A stretch of DNA of 64,000 bases from Kitasatospora sp. GP82 (GCF_029892105.1 NZ_JARZAJ010000004.1:124001-188000), one strand, 5' to 3'; positions 20,017-29,547 are shown, counted from the first letter of the stretch. Notes: generated by a model from the sequence alone, not told the origin. A program made the numbers and translations.

Positions 20017-20517
20017 TTATCGCAAGGCTGCCGCTTCGGTGTCGGCGGGAGCCTCCGTTTCCGGGAAAGCCTCCGCCCTCGGGAGAGCCTCCGTCTCCGG
20101 GAAGACGAGAGTCCTGGTGCCCCAGAAACGGAACATGGTCGCCAGGGCCATCCCGACCAGGCTGCCGGAGACCAGGTCCGCCGTGGCACTGGTGAAGCCC
20201 AGGACGGACCGGGAGATGCCCAGGCAGGCCAGCTGGATCAGGGCGCCGCCGATGTTCACGGTGACGAACAGCAGGGTCTCGCGGCCGATCCGGCCGTCGG
20301 CCCGGCCGCCCACCCGGTCGCGGTACGTCCACCAGCGGTTGCCCAGGTAGGCGACCAGGATCGAGGCGGCGAGCGAGATCACCTTCGCGGGGATCGACCC
20401 GATGCCGGCCTGCTGGCGCAGCAGCAGGAAGAGCAGGACGTCGGTGGCGAATCCGGCGCCGCCGACCACCCCGAACTTCGTCAACTCGGGCAGCAGGGCG
20501 CGCAGTTTCGCGTTCAC
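20017..20517 (-). CDS. GtrA family membrane protein
   Basis: A protein of 166 residues with four membrane segments: KFGVVGGAGFATDVLLFLLL, AKVISLAASILVAYLGNRWWTY (the NRxWTF family signature), TLLFVTVNIGGALIQLACLG and LVSGSLVGMALATMFRFWGT, ending in an acidic repeated tail. GtrA proteins take part in moving or presenting polyprenyl-linked sugars; the mycobacterial homologue Rv3789 works in the decaprenyl-phospho-arabinose pathway. Its GTG start overlaps the stop of the prenyltransferase gene by four bases (GTGA), so it is translated with it. Confidence 0.88.
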   Translation of the reverse strand: MNAKLRALLPELTKFGVVGGAGFATDVLLFLLLRQQAGIGSIPAKVISLAASILVAYLGNRWWTYRDRVGGRADGRIGRETLLFVTVNIGGALIQLACLGISRSVLGFTSATADLVSGSLVGMALATMFRFWGTRTLVFPETEALPRAEAFPETEAPADTEAAALR

Positions 20518-21524
20518 AGTCCGACGACCGAGAAGGCGTAGAGGATCCCCCAGACCAGGCCGAGGCCGAGCAGGGCGCGGTCCTTGAGGACGACGTCCTC
20601 GGGCGCTCCGGCCGTACCGCGGTCCGCGAACAGCGCGTAGCGCAGTATCGCGAAGACGAACGGGACGATCGAGAGCTGCCGCCACAGGGTGTCCTGGTTG
20701 ACCGGGTCGGCCAGCGCCCACAGGCAGTACGCCAGCACCGCGATGCTCGCCGAGGCCTGCCAGACGAAACGGAGGTAGCTGGTGCTGTAGGAGGCGAGCA
20801 GCTTGCGCGACTCCGCCGCCTGGTCACCCATCAGCACGAGCTCCGAGTAGCGCTTGGCGGCGACCATGAAGAGCGAGCCGAAGCCGGTGGTGATGAGGAA
20901 CCAGCGGGACAGCGGAATGCCCGCCGCGACGCCGCCGATCATCGCGCGCAGCACGAAGCCGGAGGTGACGAAGGCCAGGTCGGCGACCAGGGCGTGCTTC
21001 AGCTTGGTGCAGTACAGCAGCTGCATGGCCAGGTAGGTGCCGAGCACGATGGCGGTGCCGACGTTGCACAGCAGCAGCGCGCCGGCCAGGGCGCCGAGTC
21101 CGAGCACCGCACCGGCCGCGTAGGCGACGCGCAGCGGGACGATGCCCGCCGCGATCGGCCGGTTGCGCTTGACCGGGTGGGCCCGGTCGGCCTCGACGTC
21201 GAGCGCGTCGTTGATGAAGTAGATCCCCGAGGCGGCGGCGCAGAACAGGACGAAGACGACAGCGGCCTGCTTGAGCACCGACCCGTCGTCCAGCAGGCCG
21301 GCCGCACCGGGCGCGGCCAGTACGAGGACGTTCTTCACCCACTGACGCGGGCGGGCGTTGCGCAGCAGCCCTGCGGGCAGGGCGCCGAGGCGGAACCGGG
21401 CGGGCCGGAACGGCGCCTCGGCGGCCTCGTTGGCCTCGCTGGCCTCGTCACCGACGGTGGCTTCCTCGACCGGGGCACTCTCATCGGCTGCGGCGGTGTG
21501 CTTCGCTACGGCGGTGTCGGTCAT
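20514..21524 (-). CDS. Decaprenyl-phosphate phosphoribosyltransferase (UbiA superfamily)
   Basis: A 336-residue polytopic enzyme. After an acidic N-terminal tail, LLRNARPRQWVKNVLVLAAP is the start of the family domain; YFINDALDVEADRAHPVKRNRP carries the NDxxDxxxD motif for Mg2+ and phosphoribosyl pyrophosphate, and KRYSELVLM fits the second conserved loop. The family (Rv3806c in mycobacteria) attaches 5-phosphoribose to decaprenyl phosphate, the first step toward decaprenyl-phospho-arabinose. The PAP2 gene just upstream would remove the 5-phosphate. ATG 21524 overlaps the PAP2 stop (ATGA). The epimerase genes dprE1 and dprE2 are not in the window. Confidence 0.85.
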   Translation of the reverse strand: MTDTAVAKHTAAADESAPVEEATVGDEASEANEAAEAPFRPARFRLGALPAGLLRNARPRQWVKNVLVLAAPGAAGLLDDGSVLKQAAVVFVLFCAAASGIYFINDALDVEADRAHPVKRNRPIAAGIVPLRVAYAAGAVLGLGALAGALLLCNVGTAIVLGTYLAMQLLYCTKLKHALVADLAFVTSGFVLRAMIGGVAAGIPLSRWFLITTGFGSLFMVAAKRYSELVLMGDQAAESRKLLASYSTSYLRFVWQASASIAVLAYCLWALADPVNQDTLWRQLSIVPFVFAILRYALFADRGTAGAPEDVVLKDRALLGLGLVWGILYAFSVVGL

Positions 21525-22057
21525 CGGTCCCGTCCTCCGGCTGCTATCCACTTCCGGCCGAGCCGGGCCAGGCCGGCGCCCATCGCGGCGCCGCCGACGA
21601 TGTCGCTCGGGTAGTGCACACCGACCACGATGCGGGAGAAGCACATCGCGGCGGCGGCGGCCGGGGCCAGCGCGGAGGCGGGCATGAGCGGTGCGAAGGC
21701 GACCGCGGCTGCGGCCGAGGAGGCAGCGTGCGAGCTGGGGAAGCTGTGCTTGCCCGCCGTCTGCACCAGCGGCTCCAGGCCGGGGCCGTGCGGCCGGGGC
21801 CGGCGGACGACCCGCTTGACGACCATGCTGGCGGCGTGTGCGCCGGCGACGGCGGCGGTGGCGCGCAGCCACTGCCCGCGGCGCTCCGTGTCGACGACGG
21901 CTCCCGCCAGACCGATCGCGAGCCAGCCGGCGGCGTGCTCACCGCAGAAGGACAGGGCACGACTGGCCTGGACGGAGCGCTGGTCCTTGAAGCGTCCGCG
22001 CACGGCGAGCGAGATCCGCCGGTCGGCGTTCGCCACGGCACCGCTCAGGTCAGGCAT
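21521..22057 (-). CDS. PAP2 family phosphatase (likely decaprenyl-phosphoryl-phosphoribose phosphatase)
   Basis: A protein of 178 residues with the full acid phosphatase signature: KRVVRRPRP, FPSSHAASSAAA, and SRIVVGVHYPSD (catalytic His). About four hydrophobic segments place it in the membrane. PAP2 proteins cleave lipid phosphates; its operon position directly before the phosphoribosyltransferase is the same as for Rv3807c in mycobacteria, proposed to convert decaprenyl-phospho-5-phosphoribose to decaprenyl-phospho-ribose. That specific role is inferred from context. Confidence 0.85.
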   Translation of the reverse strand: MPDLSGAVANADRRISLAVRGRFKDQRSVQASRALSFCGEHAAGWLAIGLAGAVVDTERRGQWLRATAAVAGAHAASMVVKRVVRRPRPHGPGLEPLVQTAGKHSFPSSHAASSAAAAVAFAPLMPASALAPAAAAAMCFSRIVVGVHYPSDIVGGAAMGAGLARLGRKWIAAGGRDR

Positions 22058-22116
22058 GGGGAGTTGTCCTCTCGGAAGGCGTACGACGAAGTCGGCGGCC
22101 GCGGCGGGGCCTGCGG

Positions 22117-23322
22117 CTACGGGGCCATGTTGGCGTGCAGCACGAGCCAGCCGGCGTACCAGCCGGAGGCCACCCCGAGCGTCAGCAGCACCGTGATCCT
22201 GGTCGAGAGCCGGGACTTGGCGAGACCGTACGCAAGGGGGATCAGCAGGGGGAAGACCGGCATCAGATAGCGCGGGATGGTGCCGGCCCAGTGGTGGACT
22301 CCGAGCACCAGCACCAGCGAGGCCAGGCCGTAGGAGAGCAGGACCAGCGGGAGGCGCTCACGGAGCATCAGGAAGGTCAGTCCGGGCACGGCCAGCAGGC
22401 AGACCGCGGTCACCACGATCAGGAGGTAGAGCCCACCGGTCGCCGGGAGCACGCCCATCAGCGTGTTCCAGGTGGTCTTCCCGCCGTCGAAGGTCTCGCC
22501 CCAGATGTTCTTCTGGATCACGAAGTAGGTGTCCACCCGCCCGTACCGCACGGCGAGGTAGCCGAAGTACGAGAGCAGGCCGAGCGGCGCGAGCACCATC
22601 GCTGCCACCGGGCGCCAGCCGTCGGTGCGCCGGAAGAGCGCGACCAGGGCGGCCAGGCCGACGGCACCGATCACGGAGGCGGCGGTCGGCCTGGTCAGGC
22701 CGCAGACGATGCAGATCAGTCCGGCGGTCACCCAGCGGTGCCGCAGCCCTGCGTACAGCGCCCAGACGGCCAGAGCCATGAAGAGCGACTCGGTGTAGAC
22801 GGCCTGCTGGACACCGGCGGCGGGGAAGACGGCCCAGAGGCCGGCGAGGACGACACCGGTCCTGGCGTCGCGCAGGTGGCTGCCGATCTTGAACAGGCCC
22901 CAGGCGGCCGCGAGAGCGGCCACGCAGGAGATCACCACCCCGGCGGTGGTCACGCTGACGCCGGGGAGCAGCGCGAGCCAGCGCATCAGGAGCGGGTAGA
23001 GCGGGAAGAACGCCTGGGTCGTGGAGGTCAGCGGCCGGCCCGGCTCCGGGGTGGTGTACAGCTCACTCGGGTAGCCGTGCCGCGCGATGTCGTTGTAGAA
23101 CTCCGAGTCCCACTGGGTACCGAAGTTGTGCAGCGGGTCGACCTTGGCCTGGGCGGCGAGCCAGAAGAAGACCAGCAGGCTCATCACCCGCAGACCGGCG
23201 TACACGGCCAGGGCGGGCGCGGCGGCGCGCAGTTGCCGGACGAGCCGGGCGCTCGGGCCGGCGGCGGACGCACGGGGCCCGGCGACCCGGGTGGCGGGCG
23301 CCTGCTCTACTGCTGAGGTCAT
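22117..23322 (-). CDS. PIG-V-like polyprenyl-dependent mannosyltransferase family membrane protein
   Basis: A protein of 401 residues with about ten membrane helices. The first outer loop has QWDSEFYNDIARHGYP, the Trp-Asp motif of PIG-V/GT-C transferases, followed by QAFFPLYPLLMRW and AVYTESLFMALAVWALY. These enzymes use polyprenyl-phospho-sugars on the outer face. It begins the unit that continues into PAP2 (59-base gap), phosphoribosyltransferase and GtrA. A paralogue is at 53,464-54,732. Acceptor unknown. Confidence 0.8.
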   Translation of the reverse strand: MTSAVEQAPATRVAGPRASAAGPSARLVRQLRAAAPALAVYAGLRVMSLLVFFWLAAQAKVDPLHNFGTQWDSEFYNDIARHGYPSELYTTPEPGRPLTSTTQAFFPLYPLLMRWLALLPGVSVTTAGVVISCVAALAAAWGLFKIGSHLRDARTGVVLAGLWAVFPAAGVQQAVYTESLFMALAVWALYAGLRHRWVTAGLICIVCGLTRPTAASVIGAVGLAALVALFRRTDGWRPVAAMVLAPLGLLSYFGYLAVRYGRVDTYFVIQKNIWGETFDGGKTTWNTLMGVLPATGGLYLLIVVTAVCLLAVPGLTFLMLRERLPLVLLSYGLASLVLVLGVHHWAGTIPRYLMPVFPLLIPLAYGLAKSRLSTRITVLLTLGVASGWYAGWLVLHANMAP

Positions 23323-23742
23323 GAGTGGGTCCTGGGGTTGGGCGGATGTCGCGCTCGACGCGCTCCGAGCGCCCCAGGCGACTCGTCCTCCCGGGGAATG
23401 GGCGCCGCCCCTCGGTCACACCGCGAGACCGCACCGCAGGGCCGATGAAGCGACCCGACGGAGTATAGTCGCCCGCCTCTCACCCGGCCGATACCGCGTA
23501 CGCACACTTTGCGCGAACCACGGCGACGTCCCACAGCGGCGGCGAGGGCCCCGTACGCATGCGTACCGGGCCCTCGGCCACTGCCGGTACGACCCGGCCG
23601 GCCGGGCGGCGCCACTCCGCCGAGCCCCTACTGCTTGATCGCGTCGGCCTGCTCGATCACGTCGACGGCGTCGACGGGTACTGCGGTGCCCGGGGCAGCC
23701 GGGCACCGTCAGCGAGCCTCCCGCGCCGGTCGGCGCGGTCGG
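23323..23742. other. 420-base gap with a hairpin and a short coding-like tail
   Basis: On the minus strand the segment 23,700-23,628 reads AAPGTAVPVDAVDVIEQADA then IKQ and stop, which looks like a protein C-terminus, but no start or upstream body is found. The hairpin at 23,543-23,576 follows. Nothing else was recognised. Confidence 0.4.
23543..23576 (-). terminator. Terminator of the folD-DUF3017 unit
   Basis: A near-palindrome (CGAGGGCCCCGTACGC / GCGTACCGGGCCCTCG) with one mismatch in 16 pairs and a two-base centre, located downstream of the DUF3017 gene and before the PIG-V-like gene. Confidence 0.7.
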
Positions 23743-24153
23743 TCAGTGGCGCTGGCGGCCGATGAGCTGGCCGATGTTGTCCAGCACCGACAGGTGCAGC
23801 CACGGGTCCGGCTGCGCGACCAGGGTGAGCAGCACGATCACACCGCCCAGGAAGGCCAGCACGCTGATGTCGGTGAACCGGCTGCGCACCGCCAGCATGC
23901 CGACCTCCGGCAGGGTCAGCCGCAGCACGGCCCCCAGCAGCAGCGAGCAGCCGACCGTCAGCAGACCCGGCTTGAAGTCACCGAACCAGGTGATGGCGAG
24001 CCCGAGGCAGGCCACCCCCAGAACCAGCGTTATCGGCCACTGCCGGACCGGCAGGACGTGGCTGCGGCCGAGCGCCGCCGCCGAGCCCTCCGGCGGCAGC
24101 GTGCCCGTGGTCTTCACCGGCCGCCGACGCGACCGGCTCACCTTGATGGCCAT
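23743..24153 (-). CDS. DUF3017 family small membrane protein
   Basis: A protein of 136 residues with a basic N-terminus (MAIKVSRSRRRPVK) and three membrane segments (PITLVLGVACLGLAITWF, PGLLTVGCSLLLGAVLRLTL, ISVLAFLGGVIVLLTLVA). It starts four bases after the folD stop, an arrangement I recall from Streptomyces genomes. Function unknown; the link to folate is only positional. Confidence 0.8.
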   Translation of the reverse strand: MAIKVSRSRRRPVKTTGTLPPEGSAAALGRSHVLPVRQWPITLVLGVACLGLAITWFGDFKPGLLTVGCSLLLGAVLRLTLPEVGMLAVRSRFTDISVLAFLGGVIVLLTLVAQPDPWLHLSVLDNIGQLIGRQRH

Positions 24154-24157
24154 CGGC

Positions 24158-25015
24158 TCAGCGACCGGCGCGGCGCTCGGCCGCCTCGACGATGTTGTTG
24201 AGCAGCATCGCGCGGGTCATCGGGCCGACACCGCCGGGGTTCGGGGAGATCCAGGCGGCCACCTCGGCCACCTCGGGGTCGACATCTCCGACGATCTTGC
24301 CTTCGCCGTTCCGGCTGACACCCACGTCCAGCACGGCCGCGCCCGGCTTGACGTCCTGCGGCTTGACCAGGTGCGGCACACCGGCAGCGGCCACGATGAT
24401 GTCGGCCTTGCGCAGGTGGTAGGCCAGATCACGGGTGCCGGTGTGGCAGAGGGTGACGGTGGCGTTCTCGCTCTTGCGCGTGAGCAGCAGGCCGATCGAA
24501 CGGCCCACGGTGATACCGCGGCCGAGTACGACCACCTCGGCGCCGTTGATCTCGACCTTGTGGCGGCGCAGCAGCTCGACGATGCCGAGCGGGGTGCAGG
24601 GCAGCGGGCCCTCGATGCCCAGCGCCAGGCGGCCCAGCGAGGTGGGGTGCAGGCCGTCGGCGTCCTTGTCCGGGTCCATCAGCTCCAGGACGGGGTTCTG
24701 GTCGAGTCCCTTGGGCAGCGGCAGCTGGACGATGTAGCCGGTGCAGGCCGGGTCGGCGTTGAGCTCGCGGACGACGTTCTCCACGTCCTCCTGGGTGGCG
24801 GTCGCGGGCAGCTCGCGCTGGATGGAGGCGATGCCGACCTCCGCACAGTCCTTGTGCTTGCCGTTGACGTACCAACGGCTGCCCGGGTCGTCGCCGACCA
24901 GGACGGTACCGAGGCCGGGGACGATGCCCCGCTCCTTGAGGGCCGCGACGCGCACGGCCAGTTCGGACTTGATCGCGGCGGCGGTGGCCTTGCCATCGAG
25001 AATCTGGGCAGTCAT
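24158..25015 (-). CDS. folD: Bifunctional methylenetetrahydrofolate dehydrogenase / methenyltetrahydrofolate cyclohydrolase
   Basis: A 285-residue enzyme starting at ATG 25015 ([19 protein letters not shown]). It converts 5,10-methylene-THF to 10-formyl-THF in two steps, feeding purine synthesis (purN and purH are 3 kb away). Visible marks: [14 protein letters not shown] with the catalytic Lys, [23 protein letters not shown], and the Rossmann part [17 protein letters not shown]. Length is standard. The upstream 267 bases, shared with a divergent gene, showed no known riboswitch pattern. Confidence 0.95.
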   Translation of the reverse strand: MTAQILDGKATAAAIKSELAVRVAALKERGIVPGLGTVLVGDDPGSRWYVNGKHKDCAEVGIASIQRELPATATQEDVENVVRELNADPACTGYIVQLPLPKGLDQNPVLELMDPDKDADGLHPTSLGRLALGIEGPLPCTPLGIVELLRRHKVEINGAEVVVLGRGITVGRSIGLLLTRKSENATVTLCHTGTRDLAYHLRKADIIVAAAGVPHLVKPQDVKPGAAVLDVGVSRNGEGKIVGDVDPEVAEVAAWISPNPGGVGPMTRAMLLNNIVEAAERRAGR

Positions 25016-25282
25016 GGCCCCATTCTCCTGGATCCGTCGGGGTGCCCTCGTCGCCGAGCGCATCGAGCGCGGGACGGCGGCGCCGTATGTGCCGATCCGG
25101 AATACGGATTGTGGGCTTCGGGTTGCGGTTGCGCCACAGTTGGGCGCCCGGACCAGCCTCGGCTGGACACCGCCGCGCGGCCCGGTTGACGATAGGAGCC
25201 TTGTAATCCCCGACGTCCGTCGGCTGCGTCCGGTGACGGGCCGTCGGAGACAACAACGGGGAGACCCCGGGGGAAGAGACAA

Positions 25283-25687
25283 GTGAGCAATCCGTATCAG
25301 ACACCGCCGCCCGGTCCGTACGGCGGTCACGGCCAGCAGCAGCCGTACGGTGCACCGCAGTACCAGCAGCCGCCGCAGCAGCCCGGTTACGGCTACCCGC
25401 AGCAGCCGCAACCGTTCATGGCCCCGCCGCCCGCTCCCCTCGCGCCGCAGCCGAACTCGCTGGCCACCGCCTCGGTCGCGCTCGGTTTCGTCGCGGTGCT
25501 GCTCAGCTTCTTCCTGTACGGAGGCGTCCTCGGGCTGATCGGACTCGGCATCGGCATCGGCGGGTTGAACCGCTCGGGCACCACCGGCATCGGCCGCAAC
25601 GCCTCACTCGGCGGCATCGTGCTCAACACCCTGGCCCTGCTGATCTCCATCGCGCTCGTCGTCCTGCTCGTGGTCAGCGCCGGTTGA
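25283..25687 (+). CDS. Small DUF4190-type membrane protein with Pro/Gln/Tyr-rich N-terminus
   Basis: A protein of 134 residues from GTG 25283 (GGGGAAGAG upstream). The first 50 residues are rich in Pro, Gln, Tyr and Gly ([19 protein letters not shown]). Two membrane segments follow ([20 protein letters not shown] and [11 protein letters not shown]...[18 protein letters not shown]) separated by [13 protein letters not shown]. Function unknown. The stop codon overlaps the probable TTG start of the next gene. Confidence 0.75.
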   Translation: MSNPYQTPPPGPYGGHGQQQPYGAPQYQQPPQQPGYGYPQQPQPFMAPPPAPLAPQPNSLATASVALGFVAVLLSFFLYGGVLGLIGLGIGIGGLNRSGTTGIGRNASLGGIVLNTLALLISIALVVLLVVSAG

Positions 25688-26133
25688 CCGTGGCCGTATC
25701 AGCTACGAGCGTCGCGGGCCTGGTGAACGGCTTGACGGGCCGTTGGCACCAGTCCGCCGACCGGCTCTCTGGCGCCGTGCTTCGGGTGGTGCTGCGCGTC
25801 GGCGGCGTTGCCGCGGCCGCACTGGCGGTGGCCGGGCTGCACGATGCGCACGACCCCGGTGCTCTCTGCCTGCTGCGCCGGTTCACCGGCATTCCGTGCC
25901 CGGCCTGCGGCAGCACCACGGTCTTCATCGAGGCCGGCCACGGGCACTGGTCGGCCGCCCTGGCCGCGAACCCGGTCACGGTGGTGGCCGCCGTCGGACT
26001 GCTGGCCGCGCCGCTCGGCCCCGGCCGCTGGTGGTGGCAACTGCCGGACAGGCGCCGGAATCTCCTGCTGGGCGCCGCCTTAACGGTCGCCTGGGCATGG
26101 CAGTTGTGCCGATTCGGCATCATCCGCCCCTGA
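25684..26133 (+). CDS. DUF2752 domain membrane protein
   Basis: A protein of 149 residues. The mark of the family, RRFTGIPCPACGSTTVFIEAG, contains the Cys-Pro-x-Cys-Gly motif after the first membrane segment; two further hydrophobic segments follow. Function unknown. The start is uncertain: TTG 25684 overlaps the stop of the previous gene (TTGA), and GTG 25690 is the other choice. Probably coexpressed with the 25283 gene. Confidence 0.75.
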   Translation: MTVAVSATSVAGLVNGLTGRWHQSADRLSGAVLRVVLRVGGVAAAALAVAGLHDAHDPGALCLLRRFTGIPCPACGSTTVFIEAGHGHWSAALAANPVTVVAAVGLLAAPLGPGRWWWQLPDRRRNLLLGAALTVAWAWQLCRFGIIRP

Positions 26134-26283
26134 ACTCCGCGGATCTCTGGCGGCTTTGACCCTGTCTCGGTGTCAGGCCGGTCCGCTAGTGTCCCACCCG
26201 GTCGGCACGCTCAACTGCCCGTCCGTCCACGGGATTCGTCCCCGTACCACCCGTCCCACGTCCCATCCTGCTCGGAGGCATCC

Positions 26284-26958
26284 ATGAGCTACCCGCCCGA
26301 CCCGAACAACCCGTACGGCCAGCAGCCCCCGCCGCAGCCCGGCTACGGCTACCCGCAGCAGCAGCCCCCGCAGCCGGGTTACGGCTACCCGCAGCAGCAG
26401 CCCCCGGCCCCCGGCTACGGCGCCCCGCAGGGCTACGGCATCCCGCCGCAGCCGGGCCCGCCGTACGGCAACGCGGCCTATGTTCAGCCGTTCTACGCCG
26501 GTTGGGGTTCGCGCGTGGTCGCGCGCATCATCGACCAGTTCACCATCTTCCTGATCCCCGGCATCGTGCTGGGCATCGGCTACAGCAAGATGATCAGCCA
26601 GACGGTGCAGACCATCAACACCGCCGGCACCTACGGCACCACCCCCGCGACCACCACCACCAGCAGCAGCGGCTCGGTCTTCTTCCTGCTCGGCGGTGTG
26701 CTGCAGCTGGCCGCGCTCCTGCTGTTCGCCTACCTGCAGGGCACCAAGGGCCAGAGCCTGGGCCAGCGGGCGGTCAACATCCGCCTGGTGCGCGAGACCG
26801 ACGGCCAGCCGATGGGCTTCGGCATGGCCTTCGTCCGCCAGATCTGCCACGTCCTGGACAGCATCTGCTGCATCGGCTACCTGTGGCCGCTGTGGGACGC
26901 GAAGAAGCAGACCTTTGCCGACAAGGTCATGAACACCGTGGTCGTCAAGGCCCAGTGA
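26284..26958 (+). CDS. RDD family membrane protein with Pro-rich repeat N-terminus
   Basis: A protein of 224 residues; the ATG at 26284 has GGAGG at ideal spacing. The first 70 residues are Pro/Gln/Tyr/Gly repeats, encoded by two imperfect 36-bp units. The RDD domain follows: WGSRVVARIIDQFTIFLIPG (Arg-Asp of the family), a Thr/Ser-rich loop, a second helix pair with GTKGQSLGQRAVNIRLVRE and LDSICCIGYLWPLWDAKKQTFADK. RDD proteins are suspected membrane transporters or carriers; substrate unknown. A strong terminator follows. Confidence 0.82.
   Translation: MSYPPDPNNPYGQQPPPQPGYGYPQQQPPQPGYGYPQQQPPAPGYGAPQGYGIPPQPGPPYGNAAYVQPFYAGWGSRVVARIIDQFTIFLIPGIVLGIGYSKMISQTVQTINTAGTYGTTPATTTTSSSGSVFFLLGGVLQLAALLLFAYLQGTKGQSLGQRAVNIRLVRETDGQPMGFGMAFVRQICHVLDSICCIGYLWPLWDAKKQTFADKVMNTVVVKAQ
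26341..26412 (+). repeat. 36-bp tandem repeat in the RDD gene
   Basis: Two imperfect units, 26341-26376 and 26377-26412, with a decayed third start at 26413, encode GYGYPQQQPPQP-type repeats. Confidence 0.8.
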
Positions 26959-26965
26959 GCCAAGC

Positions 26966-27003
26966 CCGAGGGCCCGTACTTCCTGCGAAGTACGGGCCCT
27001 CGG
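26966..27003. terminator. Bidirectional terminator between RDD gene and purH
   Basis: A perfect 16-bp stem (CCGAGGGCCCGTACTT / AAGTACGGGCCCTCGG) with a six-base loop between two converging genes. Confidence 0.88.
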
Positions 27004-27018
27004 CGTTCGCTCGTCCGA

Positions 27019-28602
27019 TCAGTGGAAGAAGTGGCGGGTGCCGGTCAGGTACATCGTCACCCCGGCCGCGGCGGCGGCCGCGACCACCTCTTCGTCGCGC
27101 ACCGAACCACCGGGCTGCACAACGGCCTTGACGCCGCCGTCGATCAGCACCTGCAGGCCGTCCGGGAACGGGAAGAACGCGTCGGACGCTGCGTAGGAGC
27201 CCTGCGAGCGCTCACCGGCCCGCGCCACCGCCAGCTTGGCGGAGTCGACCCGGTTCACCTGGCCCATGCCGACGCCGACCGAGGCGCTGTCCTTGGCGAG
27301 CAGGATCGCGTTCGACTTGACGGCCCGGCAGGCCCGCCAGGCGAAGGCCAGCTCGGCCAGCTCGGCCTCCGACAGGGCCTCACCGGTGGCCAGCGTCCAG
27401 TTCGCCGGGTCGTCGCCCTCGGCGTGGATCCGGTCGGTCTCCTGAAGCAGCACGCCGCCGGAGATCGGACGGGCCTCCTTGCGGTTGCACGGAGCCTCGG
27501 GGGCGCGCAGCACCCGGATGTTCTTCTTGCGGGCCAGCACCTCGACCGCACCGTCCTCGTACGCCGGGGCGACGACGACCTCGGTGAAGATCTCGGCGAT
27601 CTGCCCGGCCAGTTCGAGGGTGACCGGGCGGTTGACCGCGATCACACCGCCGTAGGCGGAGAGCGGGTCGCAGGCGTGCGCCTTGCGGTGCGCCTCGGCG
27701 ACGTCCTTGCCGGTGGCGATGCCGCACGGGTTGGCGTGCTTGATGATCGCGACGGCCGGCTCGGCGTGGTCGTACGCGGCCCGGCGGGCGGCGTCGGTGT
27801 CCACGTAGTTGTTGTAGGACATCTCCTTGCCGTGCAGCTGCTCGGCGCCGGCCAGGCCACCCGTGCCGTCGGAGTAGAGGGCCGCGCCCTGGTGCGGGTT
27901 CTCGCCGTAGCGGAGCACGTTCTGGCGCTCGTAACCGGCGCCGAGGAAGGCCGGGAACGCGTCCTCGGTCTCGGTGTAGCCCGAGGTCTCGAACCAGTTG
28001 GCCACGGCCACGTCGTACGCGGCGGTGTGCGCGAAGGCGGTGGCCGCGAGGCGCTTGCGGGTCAGCAGGTCGAAGCCGCCCGAGGCGACGGCACCCAGCA
28101 CGTCGGCGTAGCGGGCCGGGTCCACGACCACGGCGACCGAGGGGTGGTTCTTGGCGGCGGCGCGAACCATCGACGGGCCGCCGATGTCGATCTGCTCGAC
28201 ACACTCGTCCGGGGTCGCGCCGGAGGCGACGGTGGCCTTGAACGGGTAGAGGTTCACCACGACCAGGTCGAAGGGCTCGACGCCCAGGTCGGCCAGCTGC
28301 GCACGGTGCGACTCAAGGCGCAGATCGGCGAGCACACCGGCGTGCACGCGGGGGTGCAGCGTCTTCACGCGCCCGTCCAGGCACTCCGGGAAACCGGTCA
28401 GCTCCGAGACCTCGGTGACCGGGACACCGGCGGCGGCGATCCGCCCGGCGGTGGAACCGGTGGAGACGATGACGACCCCGGCGGCGTGCAGGCCCTGGGC
28501 CAGCTCCTCCAGACCGGTCTTGTCGTACACGCTGATCAGGGCGCGGCGGATCGGCCGGACGTTCTCGGAGACAGGGGGCGTGGTGCTGGAGGCGGCGCTC
28601 AT
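27019..28602 (-). CDS. purH: Bifunctional AICAR transformylase / IMP cyclohydrolase
   Basis: A 527-residue enzyme performing the last two steps of IMP synthesis. The N-terminal IMP cyclohydrolase (MGS-like) domain shows [36 protein letters not shown] and [14 protein letters not shown]; the C-terminal transformylase has [24 protein letters not shown] and the final [19 protein letters not shown] and [14 protein letters not shown] 28602 overlaps the purN stop (ATGA), so it is translated with purN; an ATG at 28614 is also in frame but sits too close to a ribosome site. Confidence 0.96.
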   Translation of the reverse strand: MSAASSTTPPVSENVRPIRRALISVYDKTGLEELAQGLHAAGVVIVSTGSTAGRIAAAGVPVTEVSELTGFPECLDGRVKTLHPRVHAGVLADLRLESHRAQLADLGVEPFDLVVVNLYPFKATVASGATPDECVEQIDIGGPSMVRAAAKNHPSVAVVVDPARYADVLGAVASGGFDLLTRKRLAATAFAHTAAYDVAVANWFETSGYTETEDAFPAFLGAGYERQNVLRYGENPHQGAALYSDGTGGLAGAEQLHGKEMSYNNYVDTDAARRAAYDHAEPAVAIIKHANPCGIATGKDVAEAHRKAHACDPLSAYGGVIAVNRPVTLELAGQIAEIFTEVVVAPAYEDGAVEVLARKKNIRVLRAPEAPCNRKEARPISGGVLLQETDRIHAEGDDPANWTLATGEALSEAELAELAFAWRACRAVKSNAILLAKDSASVGVGMGQVNRVDSAKLAVARAGERSQGSYAASDAFFPFPDGLQVLIDGGVKAVVQPGGSVRDEEVVAAAAAAGVTMYLTGTRHFFH

Positions 28603-29258
28603 GCCGGGATCCATACCTTTCGGTCCTCGATGCGGTGACCTTCGCGGGCCAGGCGGCCCACGACGTCGACGAGCAGGGTGCGCTCGACAGTCTTGATGCG
28701 CTCGTGCAGCGCGTCGCCGCCATCGGCGTGGTCGGCGTCCTCGATCTCGACGACGCCCTGCGCGATGATCGGCCCGGTGTCCACACCGGCGTCGACCAGG
28801 TGGACGGTGCAGCCGGTGACCTTCACCCCGTACGCGAGCGCGTCGGTGACACCGTGGGCGCCGGGGAAGGACGGCAGCAGGGCGGGATGGGTGTTGACGA
28901 TCCGTCCGGCGAAGGCCGCCAGGAACTCGGCGCCGAGGATCTTCATGAATCCGGCCGAGACCACCAGGTCGGGTCTGTGGGCGGCGACCGAGGCGGTCAG
29001 CGCGCGGTCCCAGCCGGCCCGGTCGGGGTGGTCCTGGACCCGGTGGACGAAGGTCGGGATACCCGCCTGTTCGGCACGCTTGAGGCCTGCGATGGCGGTC
29101 CGGTCGGCACCGACGGCGACGATCTCGGCCCCGAAGGCCGGATCGGCGGCGGCGTCGATCAGCGCCTGGAGGTTGGTGCCGGAGCCTGAGACCAGGACCA
29201 CCAGACGGGCCGGTCCCGACGTGCGCGGCGGAAAGACTTGGGCGGAAGCAGCGGCCAC
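28599..29258 (-). CDS. purN: Phosphoribosylglycinamide formyltransferase
   Basis: A 219-residue enzyme that formylates GAR with 10-formyl-THF. Marks: [49 protein letters not shown] (catalytic Asn/His), and [19 protein letters not shown] 29258 is preferred, with GGAG nine bases upstream; an ATG at 29297 would add 13 residues. First gene of the purN-purH pair. Confidence 0.94.
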   Translation of the reverse strand: MAAASAQVFPPRTSGPARLVVLVSGSGTNLQALIDAAADPAFGAEIVAVGADRTAIAGLKRAEQAGIPTFVHRVQDHPDRAGWDRALTASVAAHRPDLVVSAGFMKILGAEFLAAFAGRIVNTHPALLPSFPGAHGVTDALAYGVKVTGCTVHLVDAGVDTGPIIAQGVVEIEDADHADGGDALHERIKTVERTLLVDVVGRLAREGHRIEDRKVWIPA

Positions 29259-29500
29259 TGCGCGAATCTCCGTACGTCTTTGCGCCCGCTGGTACATCCA
29301 CCGTCGGTGGGGCCACTACGGGCGGCGAACAGGTCAAAGCCGAATGTCGGGGTGCCGGGACATACGCTGCACTGCGGGCCCGGGAACCGTTCTGAGCTGC
29401 TGACCGTCACCACGATAACGGCTGGTCGGAGGCCACCCGTACGCACCTGGCGGCGCTACGCGCGTAGTTGAGACGGGGATCTCTCGTCGGCCATGCACTC

Positions 29501-29522
29501 CCCGGGGGCGCGGGGCCCCGGG
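29501..29522. repeat. GGGGCGCGGGG palindromic element, third copy
   Basis: CCCGGGG and CCCCGGG flank an eight-base centre; the 11-base core at 29505-29515 is identical to those near 6,740 and 15,855. Confidence 0.6.
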
Positions 29523-29547
29523 TGGTTGCGTGGCCGATCGGGTTCGG

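Noticed and set aside
25186..25207. TTGACG ... TGTAAT promoter before the 25283 gene
   Set aside because: Only 10 bases lie between the hexamers.
25016..25282. Riboswitch upstream of folD
   Set aside because: No ZTP or THF aptamer consensus could be matched on the minus strand.
26156..26192. TTGACC ... TAGTGT promoter before the RDD gene
   Set aside because: The hexamers are 25 bases apart, too far for one promoter.
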